From positions 558,001-622,000 of the forward strand of contig OZ017767.1 of NCBI GenBank assembly GCA_963969345.1: DNA of 64,000 bases, read 5' to 3'. A model generated the notes under the pieces. It was given only the letters and a program-made list of their open reading frames with translations. It ran no database searches and had not been told where the DNA came from. Source of the DNA: Turbatrix aceti (lineage: Eukaryota; Nematoda; Chromadorea; Rhabditida; Panagrolaimidae). Below, piece after piece: positions 31,561 to 43,846 of this stretch. Both the position numbers and the translations under genes were made by a program. How positions within the stretch are numbered: position 1 is the stretch's first letter; every line of letters begins with the position of its first letter.

Positions 31561-32284
31561 TTAAACGTACACACAAAAACTATTGCCATTGATGAGGGGA
31601 TCTTGTACCGTTGACACACTCGATGAGTAGCCCGATGAAGATCCAGCGATGAAGTTGTAGTTACGATTCGCAGCAGACGCTTGCAGCGCCTGGGGAAGGA
31701 CTACCTGGCGGCGCTTTCTCTTGCCTCCGTTGATGTACGTCGCGCACTGCTGCTGGCACTGTTGATCGTTTTGCGTGAGGCCCAGTTGATTCATGCATTG
31801 GTTGAGTTTATCGAATGCTGAAATGAAATTATTGGGTTAGTATTGGAAGGTGAAGGCGTACTTTGGTATCCAGCAGAGCAGGCAAGGTCGTAGAGGGGTA
31901 GGGAAGCAGTAAGACAGTTGCTACCGATGCCCTGGCAACTCTTCATGCAGTTTTCTGCCGCGTAGATATCACTGTAAAATTGATTAAGGTTTTTTTGTGT
32001 CAAAAATGATAATTTTTGGCTTGCATTTGGATTTTTTGGAAATCAGGCGTTTTTGAGTGAGTGAAAATTTCAAAAAGCGCGATGTTCAATTTTTTGTCAA
32101 ATGGTACTTACTTGCAAGAACTGAGATAGTCAATCTGATTCATGGTCCCCGTGAACATCTGAGCATACAGGTACCCGTTGACGGCATTTTGATTGACGCA
32201 GCGACTTTCGCATTCATTGGGAAATTGACCGCTGACCAGGCTGGCGTAGTAGGCCAATACGGCAATCGTAATAGACCTTATCAT
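31561..32284 (-). CDS. secreted cysteine-rich protein, CPG4-like
   Basis: Exons 32112-32284, 31862-31971 and 31817-31561 encode 179 residues. MIRSITIAVLAYYASLVSG is a signal peptide. The mature part has about a dozen cysteines in short-spaced pairs (CESRC, CMKSC, CQQQC), reminiscent of nematode chondroitin proteoglycan CPG4 domains. After the cysteine domain comes KRKRR, a likely furin-type cleavage site, and then a Ser/Gly/Asn-rich tail (SSSGYSSSVST) that could carry glycosaminoglycan on Ser-Gly. The start codon at 32284 is preferred over the longer open frame upstream because a signal peptide follows it directly. CPG-type proteins act in eggshell or extracellular matrix; whether this one does is inference. 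Confidence 0.65.
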
Positions 32285-32648
32285 CGTGATGGTTTTTGTG
32301 ACTATGAACCAACTAGCGTTGCAGCAGACCTGGGCTAATAACGTGAGTGTATGCGAAGACAATGAACGTTTCTCGAGGCGAGAAATATGGGAGGGGGTCC
32401 TCAGGAAGCGCAGGTTGAGTGTACACTTGCTACAGGTATGTACACTTCTCACCTACCTACCTGCCAGCTGGTTCTGGGGGGGAGGGGGGACGCGTCATTG
32501 CTCTGATCCGGAACTGGACCCCTAACAGAAAGTTACGTAAACTTAAATGATGTTTGTATTTGGCGTGCTTGACTTGCGTGCAAAAAAAGTTGATGAAAGT
32601 GTGAGGCATAATTTATTTGTTTTTCTTTCAGACCGAGGATTGCTTACT
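32285..32648. other. divergent intergenic region
   Basis: Shared upstream region of the CPG4-like gene (minus) and the DEAD-box-like gene (plus). It has a CCTACCTACCTGCC run and a G-run near 32477-32490. A TTTCTTTCAG acceptor at about 32620-32630 precedes the downstream start codon. Confidence 0.4.
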
Positions 32649-34698
32649 ATGTGTGATGAAAACGCTGGAATCAACGCGACCTCAAAGAGCGCGAAAGCGT
32701 CAAAAAAGTCCAAGGCGAAACATGATATCATTATTCAGTACATGAAGGGGTTTGTTTGTTTTTTTATTATGCCTATTTTACTTGGTTACGATATCAATGT
32801 TTACGTTTTTCGAAAAAGTACGCTAAAATTTTTTTACGATGGATGAAATAGATTTTCTTGGCTTTCCAAAAATTTAACCGAGTTTTTGAATTTGACTGTT
32901 TTTAAAATTTATGCTTTTTTTCTAGTAATGAAATTGAAGAAATACCCTTGTATCCAGCAGATCAAGGCTATATCAGCTTTTTCAAACTCAATTTTCTCCT
33001 CGTCGACAACGAAGACAAAGATGAGGGACCCTACGTTAAAATACCCTCCGTCTTGCTGAACAATCTCGAAAAATTGAAGCTTGTCGACATGCTGCCCATC
33101 CAGCAGGCGCTCTTCACGGCCCTCTTCTGCGTGCCTTCGAAGCCCGACGTCGTTGGCATGGTACTCGCCGAGGCAGGCTATCCCCTGGGATACCTCTTTC
33201 CGGCTATCTGCGTTGCAGTGGCCAAAAAGACGTCGGATATCTCGTCGATGATTTTTGTGCCTCGAGACAAACAACAGTTAATGTACGATTCGATGAAGCG
33301 ACTCGTTGATGGGCTCGATCCTGACCTGGTGTTCAATTGTGATAGTTTCGACTCCGTCAAAAGGCTGGCTGACGGGTCGTCGAACCACCGAATCGTTATC
33401 ACGACGTATCACGTGTTCAGGAAGGCTACTACCGACACCTTTCTCCACGGCATCCTGGACGATCTCGATTTTTTGATCATCGATGACGTGGACGAACGCT
33501 CCAAGAGGGACGACTTCGAAGACTATCAACTTTTGACTACTATTCAGAAATCTGTGGGTTTTGTTTTATTCATGGGGTACTGTATTTACGGTCTTGACGT
33601 AATTTTTTTTTATTTTTGCAGCGATAATTGAATTTTCGTGTTAAGATCAAAGTTGCATTCCTCGTTATACATACTGTATTCATGATCTTGACACGAAAAT
33701 TATTTTTTGACTTACTAATCGAAATATAAATATTATGTATTTTTTTTAGTCGAACTGCCAAACAATTCTTCTCTGTTCGTCGATTGACAAATCGTACCTC
33801 ACCAAGAGCGACAACAATTGTCTGGTGGCTTCGCGTTCGATCAACAACATCCCGAAGAATGTCAAGGCTTTTTTCTTCTCCGTATCCAACAAGGCATCTG
33901 AAATGACGTTCCTCTATGGAAAACCTGTTGTGCCACCCGATTTTGGCGCTCTGAAGCAGCCACTCTGCCCCTTCGACAAGGTCTACGACCTGATTGCCGA
34001 TCAAAAGAACAAAAAGATTTGTATCTTTGTTAACGGTTTCGCGACCGTCACGCTGATTGGAAGTCGACTGAAGCTTTACGGAAAGCAAGTTGCTATGCTG
34101 GACGCGTGAGTTTTTTTGGTGTGAAAAAATTTTAAATTAAAAAGATTTTTTTTAATTTTTTTTCAAACAGAAATTTTATATCCTATAATTTTTTATACAA
34201 AATAAATATTTTCCAGAGAGCTGAAAAATGAAGATGCCAAGGCCGAGTACGACCGTTTTGTTTCCAGCCCCGACGTCAACATTTTGGTTGCAACCGAAAT
34301 TGTGAACCACCGTTACGATTTTATACCCGACATAATCATCAACTACGAGATGCCCAAGCGCTACGATATCTTCATGCGAAGGCTGCATTGGCCGTCAAGG
34401 TTTCCAAAAGCTGTGGTTTTCATCACCTTGCTTCCCATACAGTACTTTCGCGATCCGCATGAGATGAGAATTTTCCTCATTTTTATCACGGTAAGTTTCA
34501 GAACATTTTTTTTTTATACTGACCTGAATTGTAAATTTTTACTAAATATTACAGATGCTTGCTAAATCCAACGATGGTCATTTTCCGTCGGATATTCTGG
34601 ACGCGCCTCTCTTTTCGCTGGCGGCTGCCTATCTTCAAGGCGGTTCAGAGAAGCCTTCCGATCTCGCTGCCACACCACCTCCGATTTCTTCGAATTGA
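32649..34698 (+). CDS. degenerate DEAD-box helicase-like protein
   Basis: Exons 32649-32749, 32926-33553, 33750-34105, 34217-34490 and 34555-34698 encode 500 residues with a two-lobe DEAD-box layout. A Q-motif remnant (LKLVDMLPIQQALF) is kept. Motif I is AEAGYPLG instead of AxTGxGKT, so the ATP-binding Lys is absent. Motif II is DDVD instead of DEAD. SAT is CSS. The second lobe keeps strand patterns (KKICIFVNGFATVTLIGSRL; VNILVATEIVNHRYDF; DIIINYEMPKRYDIFMRR), but ARGxD and HRIGRTGR are lost. Best overall resemblance is to the DDX3/Vasa group. Intact introns and an open frame over five exons argue against a pseudogene. It is more likely a non-catalytic RNA-binding or scaffold paralogue. Confidence 0.75.
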
Positions 34699-35048
34699 TC
34701 TCTGTTCTGGCTGGTTTTTATTCAGTTACACATTCCTTTTGCACTGTTGAATTGTTTGCCATTTATTGCATGTTGAATGTTTTTCGGAACCGAAACATTT
34801 TTATTGATACTTGTTATACAGTTAACCCGCGTTTATTAATCACGCAAACACAAATTATTATACAACGTGCATACTTACAATTTGACGAGAGGGTACTGTA
34901 GTTTGTAAAATATCATGTTATTCATAGGTACAGTACTGTTTTCACTTAATTACCCGATCCAAGTTAAAGAAAAGGAAGGGCTCCTAGGATCGCCTCCCAA
35001 GCACGCGTCTACAGTTCACTATCCTACCACTCATTAACCCCAACAACC
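34699..35048. other. convergent 3' flanks; no gene seen
   Basis: About 350 bases between the convergent stops of the DEAD-box-like gene and the second serpentine receptor. Nothing recognisable besides AT-rich 3' flank sequence. Confidence 0.45.
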
Positions 35049-36893
35049 TTATCCCGCAGACGTAGAAGTGCTATCCTTCTTCCACTTGACAAGCGAACTC
35101 CTCTGCTGGTTAGACGCCGTTATGCTTGCCTGGCTACTGGATCGAAAATCGTAATCCTTGTAGACAGCGGATGCGGAGAATCTCTTTCGACAATTTGAAA
35201 ATAGGTGGCGGCGTATGACACTGCTGAAGCACAGGTAGAGGACGGGATTGACGAAGGAATTTGCCGCAAAAATGACCATTACCGACCACGAAATCCACTT
35301 GCCGGAGTAGCGGGAACAGAGCGTTATGAACACCTGAAATGAATTACGATAAATATTTTTTGCATGTCAAATTTTTTTTGAATAACTTTTGTTGGTCAAA
35401 AAGACCTAATACAAATTTAGAAACGGTTTTTTTTTTAATTTAAAAAAAACGAATACGATTTTCCAGTCAAGATTTGTTTTTTCGTTCTGGGGTACCACTG
35501 TGACCTTTTTTTTTTGAAAAATCGTAACTTTAGAAAACATCGTGTGCACTTATTTTTTTTATTAAAAAATAAAATTTCTAAATAAAACTTGAATCCTTGA
35601 CACTTGAACTCAAAAAATATCTAAATTTCAAATTCCGAAAGATGCGTTTCATTTTCCTCCACACTAAATATAGTAAATGGATACTTTGCTCACATCGTTT
35701 TTTCCTCCTTGTCAACTAGAATTTCCTAGTTCCTGCAACGACTGACTGAGTAAGCACATTTGTACAACAGTCAAGACATCCGAGGAAGGCATGCTTTTAG
35801 TTCATATGAGCTCTCACGCGGAGGGCATCATTTTTAGCTCGCATGCAATTTCATGCGCTCCTCTTGTTTGCAGGACGACGGCATGCGTCACGTGGTGCCA
35901 CGGCAAGCCCGGCACGAATGCCCCCAGGATCGACAATTTAAAAGCAACCTCGTTTTTTGGTTTTCTTTGGCACTGCTTGATAATTTTCGCTGTGGGACAC
36001 TCACGCAAATGAAATTTTTTCTCCCCGACAATCATGCAAACAAAAATTACCTGTCCGACCACGAATAATACGGTATTGATGATACACGGTATCAAAAGGC
36101 GAGTTTCAATGCTGAGCGATCGCTGCGCACTGATTCCGTTGGTTATGGTAGATGCTACCGAATTTCCGCGCACTCGGATTCGCATGGGATCTATGAGTTG
36201 TCTTTTCTGGCGTGTAAACAGCACGTAGAGTGCCAGACCGTAAAATGGAAACGGTAGGACCATGGATGTGACGTTGAATATCATGTAATAGGTTGCCGTG
36301 CCGTTGAAGTTGTACTTCTGCCAATTCGTTGTCAGCCCGTACTGCTGAGCATCGTAGTAGAGGGGTTGAAACCACGAAAACTGATGTTCAATAATCGACT
36401 GCGCGAGACCGATGATCCAAGCTATGCAGCAAATGAAAACACATTTTCTCAGCTTCAAGGTGCGAAACCAGTTCGGAAACTGGACCGCAGCAAGTCTCGA
36501 CCACGCGACAATGGGATAGTGATAGACCATGGACCACCAGGTGAAATCCAGGTACATGTGCACGTGCCACCTGTACTCCCGTGGAATTATTTCATTTTGC
36601 GTCAGGATAATGAGCCCAGGCCAGATGGCAAATTGCCCGAGAAGGAGAATATCACTGATCGACTGACTGATCAAAAACCGAAATCCAACGATATCCTTGG
36701 CCATGCTGGTCATGGAGCACGTGACTATGGAGTAAAAGGCGATGCCAATGGCCCCGAACGTTATGAGAAACATGCCGGCAACGACGTCATCGCAGGAGAG
36801 GATGGATCTGTCCGCGGCGTCCGATATGTTGTCCATCGCGGTGTGCAGCTGAAAGGGGGGAGCTCCAGGTGATGGTTTGCTGATGAGTGGCAT
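35049..36893 (-). CDS. serpentine (7TM) receptor, rhodopsin-like
   Basis: Exon 1 (36051-36893) and exon 2 (35049-35333) join in phase 0 and encode 375 residues. Six membrane segments lie in exon 1 and the seventh in exon 2, ending in NSFVNPVLYL, the NPxxY motif of class A receptors. The Asp-Arg-Tyr position at the end of helix 3 reads WSRLAAV, as in several nematode serpentine families, so the usual acidic residue is replaced. N-terminal NIS and NGT are possible glycosylation sites. The C-tail is Ser-rich (SSSQASITASNQQRSS), typical of phosphorylation-regulated receptors. A TTTTCAG lies just before ATG. The intron stays open for 79 codons past the donor (to 35814), so intron retention would give a receptor lacking helix 7. 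Confidence 0.78.
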
Positions 36894-39800
36894 GACTGAA
36901 AAATTATAAAAAAATATTTATAGATTCAGGTGAAATTCGGAGGGTGAGGGTGGGGTGTATGATGTCACGCGAGCTCATAGTACACGAATGGAACACACGG
37001 GCACATCTGCAGATTGAGCCCGAAGATTGTAAGCTAAAAATGGCGCCTCCTTCACGCCATTTTGTTCCAAAGCAAATATCGTTAAAAAAAGAAAGTGAAA
37101 CCAAAAAACATACGGTAGAAGTCAAAAGTTGTGTTTGCACGACATTTTTTGTGTATCCAATGTGATACACTCGTTACAAAATGTGTATCGTATTCGAAAC
37201 ACCGCGTGAATAATAAAACAAAACCTTTTTTTTCAATTTTCACAAAAAAATAGTCAAAAAAATTCAACAATACAAAAAACATTCCGAATAAACCCAAAAA
37301 CGCCTGTTCCCAATTGTTCACCGTAACCATACATAACTGTCAACCCAGTGCCCCCTAGCATTACCCATGTCATTTCGTCCAAAAGCAAACACCGGTACAA
37401 AAAAGTAAACCTTCCGTCTTCTAAAAAAGATACATACATAAAACAATGAGATCTGAGACAGCCAGTTTCGGCCACTTTCAAAAGACCCAAAATCGGAGCA
37501 TGGGATGGGACGTCGACGTGGATGTGGACGTCAAAGCTGTAATGGGACGCGTTGCCCTTCTTCTTCTGCAGAGTCAGTCAAGGTTTGGTTTTAATTTAGC
37601 AACATGAGAAGGCGAGGCACAATCATGCATGGATGGATGTGGGCCAACCAACGGCTATAGCCGGCTAAGAAGAAAAGACACAATTAGAATGGCGTCTACC
37701 GGCAGGCAATGAAATCACAGTTTGGGTACACAGTCATGAATGCGATGCGCCGCTGGAAAATGTAAAAAAAACGTTTCTAAAACATTAGTTTTTTTTCGGC
37801 TGCGAGTTTTTTTTTGGTTAAATATGTCAACGATTTTTTGTTGACTTATACTTCGGTCGGTTGGTTGGCATTTGACTCCAAAAGATGCTAGAAGACAGAG
37901 AACAGAAATCAATGATGTGGCTATCTTTCGTTCGGCTTAACGAAATATTGGCTGAAATTTTTTTATTTTTGTTGGTTTTTATTAACAAAAAAATTTTTTT
38001 ACTGTGTTGGTTTTCATTCAATAGTTTTTTATTGGAACTTTTTTTTAAACATTATGTTAAAATACTTTTATAAAATTTTTATACGCTTCAGTTAGAACAT
38101 TTTCTCGACGCGTATAAAAAACAACTAAAACGAATTTAATGCTCGCACTTTGCGACACTTTCCAGTGCCATAAAACCAACAGGTAAGACAAAAAATCAAA
38201 TTCAAAGATTTTTTGGACGCTGAAATAAACAACAGACCAATAAACAAAGGCGGTTGATTTTCCCCCTCCAACTCTTCCGGACCATTTAGTTAATACACAC
38301 CGTTAACTGTGAATGCAAACAATGACTTTGCCATACATAGAAATTCAACGTGTGCCATCTCAAGTAACCTATCGTGAGAATTGTAACCAAAATTGACACC
38401 AGCACAGAAAAAGAATTTTTTTCTTGCTTTTGAAAAAAAAACACCCCCACATTACCAGCCAGAAGTGTGTTTTGAACATTTGCCAAGAATCCTGCTCCAT
38501 GGCCCCTGACAACTGCATTTCAAAAAAATATGGTATACATATATAATATTAATACAAAATCAGAACTTGCAACTTGTGCACCTTCTCCTACACCTCCCTC
38601 TGCTTGTCGCCGGAGTTCATGTTGTTATGGTGTCATTCGAAATGAAATACAAATAAGGGGTTGAAGGGGATGTAATGATAATGTTTTTAGGAGTCAGACA
38701 CCAGAAATCAAAAAACTGCCCTTGATTTAGTTTTTATAAATTTTGGAGGCGTTTATACATAAATAAACAAATGATCAATTTTCGGGACGACAACGAAAAT
38801 TCCTCCCAAAAAATAACGTGACAGTATAAAAAATTTCTTTTCAAAAAAAGATGAACACGTTTTACTGACTCGAATTTCGTATATGAATCGGAATCATCAT
38901 TCTTTTAGTTTTTAATATAAAAAGTTATAAGATTCCTAAATATCAGTACCCAGAAGCTTTGACGCATTTTCATTTGCATTCATCAACCCAGAAAAAGCGC
39001 CGCAAAAACAAAACAAAACAATAACCTTTGTTTTTTCTTGTTTTCACAAAGAAACCATGAGTATTCTTTTTGACAGCAATCTCAAACAACACGCACGCGC
39101 AGGAACTAACGCAACTTCCCAGAAAAGTCCAAATGTTCTTGACCATTGCGTATTTGGATTTTGAGTACATTTTCGTTTTCTTTTCTGTTTATTCAGTACC
39201 GCCTACGAAAAAAAACATCAGGTAAGGAAAACAACAAAAAATCGTAAAAACAATTTTAAGACAAAAAATACAATGACGGCACATATCGTGCTGAAAAGAC
39301 AATTGACGTAAGCCTACGCAACAAGGTGCGCCCTACTCTTGTTAGCACAATGCGTGCAAGACGGCCGAGGGACAAAAAAGTGCTGGGCCCGAAATTTCGT
39401 GAACAACTTTTTTTTACATGCACTGATTATAACATTAGTGTAAAGTGATGAACAAAAACTTAAAAAAAAGAACATTATTGATACTGGCTAACTTTTTTTC
39501 ACTGATATCATTTATCGAAAAAGACAAGTGAGCCAATGCAAAACTGACTTGATGAACGTTCATTCAATCTTATTTTTTTCATCAGCATAAATAAACTGGT
39601 GCATATTAATAAGTTAGATGTTAGCTGTTTTTTGACCCCATTGAACATCACAAAAAAAGATAAAGAAAAAAATAGTAGGGAGACTTTCATGCAAGAATAA
39701 AAAATTTTATCAACAAAAAAATGATGAAAGGAGTTTTTTTTCAACGAACCAATTACATTTTTAACAACTTTTTACTAATTGAAGGCCGTCCTATCAGAAG

Positions 39801-42800
39801 GGTGAAAACGCCTACCCTCATGTTGCCGTTAACGCTCGCTCAAAGTAAGTAAAAAAAGAAACCCAGTACTAAAAAGTGGTAAACTATTTGCATTTTTATA
39901 GAAAAAAGCAAATAAAAGTCCACTCACATAGGTTTTTTTAAGAACCCGATGAGGGCATATCATGATTACATCTCGTGCTACGCGCCTGACCTGTTTGCTT
40001 GTGCAAACAAGGACTAAATGTACGTAAATGTTGAAAATTAATAGTTTGCTTAATTTTTGTTCAAAAAGGAATGACAAAATTAGCGACCACAAGAAACTAA
40101 AACGAGCCGGAACTAAATTTTTTGGTTCTATGATGTCCATTAAAAAAATTTACATTTTATGAAAAATAGCACTGCGCCCATATTTCTGGCCTGTTTCAGA
40201 CCTTGTTCGTTCACGACCACAAAAAAAGTTTTGTCAAAACGTCCCATTTCATTTGCCATCATTTCAACGAAGCAACCAGCCGTCAAGTAGAAAACAAACA
40301 AAATTTTTGGACGACGTCGTTTTTTGTATTCAAACCGATACGATCGAGTTCCACGTCGTCATGAATGACGATCGGTAAAGAAGACAGGGAAGTGGTGGAG
40401 GGTGGTTGACTCGCACTTATGTTACGCAACAAAACTGTCATGAGAGGGAAAATCACGCTTCCGAGTGGATAGACTTCGAGCATTACGAAGAGTAAATAGT
40501 AAAAAAAATCTCAAACTGTTCAATCGCCCCCAAAGCTGAGGATTTAAAAATGTATTAAATTTTTTGTTTGATCGCTGTTTACTTTTTTTGCGTGACGATT
40601 AAATTTTACATTCCATTTTTTATAGGGGAAAGAAGAATGTCAAACAACACGTTTAACTCCCCCTACCACCCCCTATTCAAACTCTGCGTGAACTTTCATC
40701 ATAAAAATTTTACAGACGCTTTTACGAAACAGACAAAAACAATGTGGTCGGGAATCCCCGCAAAACCCGGGTTTTTTGAGCCTCAAATTATCGTTTTGGA
40801 ATTTCGTAACACATTCAAAAAACAAGGATATCAATGTTTTCTACACGTAGCCTCCGACCGAGAAAAAGGGAGTGCTCAGGGTGTGACGTAAAAAATGACA
40901 AATAATTTGTATTTATTTGCACAGAACGGCTGAACAATTTGAAAACACTACTTTTGCAAAAAAAGTAAAAACATTACAGTTTTTATTACTATTTTTTTTT
41001 GACTTTTCAATAAAACAACGAACAGGGAAGAAAAATTTTGTCAGCCAGAAAAATTTTTTATTCAAAAAAAACTGTCAGGTCGATGCGTAGTTTGAACTCT
41101 TTTTTATTTCAAAATGTCTAAATCGGTTTAATTAAAGTTTTAGAACTTTTTCAACACTAGTATTTATAACAAAATTTAGTTTTGTGTTTTCGTCTAAAAA
41201 ACAGTTTTTGTGTTCTCATCCACCCATTTTTTTCACTAGGTACCTTGTATTGTGTTTGTATTGCATCCGCGGGATCTGTGCTACACCAAGCTAGTATAAG
41301 TCAAATAAGCTTTTAATTTTTTTTTTCCGTTTTGATTAAAGTGACAACTGTGACAAGGCAGAAACAAATAGTTTTGTCAAATTTACTCAACGCAAAAAAA
41401 ACTTATTGAAAATATTGACAGTTTACTGTCAAAAAATTCTATACCGTTATTTCACGGAAAGTAAAAAAACACAATGATTTTTTATGAAACATTCTAAAAA
41501 ACAGATTTGACACTTTTTTAAATGTTTTTTGTTTCACACTTTGCATAAGCTTACATAAGTCAACATTCAAGAACAATGAACATCTTTTGTTAAAAACCAT
41601 ATAAAAAACGGAGAAAGAAAGTAGTTGCAAAATCTGTAACAGTCAACTAAAACAAGCTGAAAATTTGAAGTTGTTGTCGATTAACAAAGGTTCCTCTTCG
41701 GATGCTACCGTTATGAAATTTACACAGAAATAAAGGACGAAAACGGGACGGCTCATACTGTAAAATCAGATTCATTTTAGAAGACCATTTTTATTTCAAT
41801 TTTAATAAATATAAAGATTTTCAGCATTTTTAAATATAATACAAAGCTCACCCTAGATATTATAAATATGTACATAGTATGTACTACATATGAGCAGCAA
41901 ATGCAAGTAATGAGCTCAGGGTATATAGAAAAACTAACACACAAAGTACAGTACCATTGGCACTTCCGCTATGTTTAAGCGGATTAAACACATGATACAT
42001 ACATTCTTATAGGTACATAAGCCTAATAATAATTCACATGCATATGATTACTAGATTAAGTTCAGTAAAGTTTTACCCTATTACAATTATAATTGAACCA
42101 ATTATGCACTTGGGGTCTCGAGCGGAAAACTTGATTCTTTCTAAATTTTGAGTTTTGGAGCGTTTCAAATGTATCCTAAATTCTAAATTAAGAAGGAAAA
42201 AACTTCCTGTCAGCACAATTTTTTTAAGATCAGAAAACAAAATTTTAAGAAAAAAGTGCAAATTAAATCTTAAAAAAAAATTATAAACAAACAAAATCAT
42301 GTGACGTGCCATGACTCATTAGTTCATCTTGGATTTTGATACCCCATGTTTGCATTCAATGTCATGTTTATACAAGCATGTCACCTCACATGACCCGATA
42401 CCGCCTAAGGTCATGAATCTTGCAATAAAAAAAGCAAGCAAACGAAGTAAGCCAGTAAAGCTTGAATACCACATAAAAGGAGCTTTCACTTTTTTCCGCT
42501 CTCCTTTTTCTTAAGCAGCCCGTTTGTTGGCCAAATTGCAACAAAAATAGCCTTAAAACCGAATTGACCGTACTGTGGCCTATGACTCTGCGACATGCCA
42601 TGTCGTTTGTCACGTGGATGCTTTCTTTAAAAAATTCAAATGAAAAAAGTGTTTTTCTTGGTCAAACAAATGATGGACACAGAATAAAAAAGTCAGATGC
42701 TCGTTTTGGATGTCATTTGGTTTATAATGTATCGTGTTACCTACTCTTTTCTTCCAGCATTTGTTTTATCACAAATTTTTGGCACAACATTTTTTTGCAC

Positions 42801-43846
42801 AAAACAGTTGAAGAAGACGACAAAAAAGTATTTGAAAACTTGGCAAAGAAGAAAAAACAATCGCATGAAAAACAAATTTTGAAAACTGTTGCAGTTCGTG
42901 TTGACGATCGGAAGAATGAAGAAAATTAAAACGAGATCGTTCGATATCATGGTGCCAGAATGACAACAACGAACAAGAAAAGGCCAATATTTGAAATAAA
43001 TTGTTTTTTTTTTAAATTTAAAACCTTCAATTTTTACAACTTTTTAGATTTTTTTTCTTACAACTATTTTATATTTTTAAAACGATTTTGCTGGTTAACA
43101 GGTTTAGCATTTGTTCTGTTGGATAAATTTGGCATTTTACATTCCCCCAAAATTTAATTCAATATTCATTTATTTTTAATCGTAAAAAACATATGGAATG
43201 AGATGCAAAAAATGTTTATGATAAGCAGGCTTCAGTAACGAGGTACACCTTTTTTTCCTTCCTTTGCACACCTTTCACGACCAATTTGACAAGCGACGCA
43301 CTGTTGTTCTCAAAAAAGGTGCAAAGCTTGCAGAAAAATATCAAGATAATTTTCGGTAGCTTTTCACTGATTTCGGAAGCTATGAGTATCTTTGTTTTTT
43401 TGTAAATCGAGTAGCACCTTTTTTACCTGTACAGGTGCCTGTGCAATTACAGCTTTCTATAACTGCTGAAAATCAAATTTTTCTGTCTGTTTTATCGTAA
43501 TACATAAATAAGCCTTATAACACAAAATTATTGATAAAGATGACAAGCTCTCAGCAAAGCCAAAAACAATCAGTAATGATGCAAGACACAAAATACCGTC
43601 ATCAAAAGTCAATAATAAACTTGAGCTTTTGATAAGTTTGTTCCAATTTAATGACCATTATTTTTACAACATCCTGTATGATGCACGCTGCGGTGACTAC
43701 TGATAAGCCGTGGCTATACAAACCTGAGTGCTGGCAACTCGACCGACGCCTTTTGTTACCCCTTCTCACAATTTAAAAGTGAAAGTAAATTGTACTCATA
43801 GTAGATACGTGTAATAAAAGTTTGCGTGTTGCCCGTAGTTGCTTCA
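36894..43846. other. 7-kb gene-poor region
   Basis: I see no convincing gene. The sequence is AT-rich with many T-runs, consistent with intergenic or regulatory DNA of the two flanking genes. Short open frames (near 37502, 40283-40483 minus, 40568-40891 plus, 42329-42929) lack splice partners, signal peptides or recognisable domains. A stretch near 39340-39380 (ATGCGTGCAAGACGGCCGAG) resembles the GCGTGCAAGTCG block of the tandem array. The minus frame 40283-40483 has somewhat coding-like codons (MLEVYPLGSVIFPLMTVLL) but no support. Confidence 0.45.

Noticed and set aside
32649..34698. DEAD-box-like gene as a pseudogene
   Set aside because: All five exons are open with good splice sites and the reading frame is kept for 500 codons. 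Motif losses look like divergence rather than decay.
39508..43157. short open frames in the 37-43.8 kb gap
   Set aside because: They are AT-driven, with Phe/Lys/Asn-rich translations, no splice partners and no recognisable domains.
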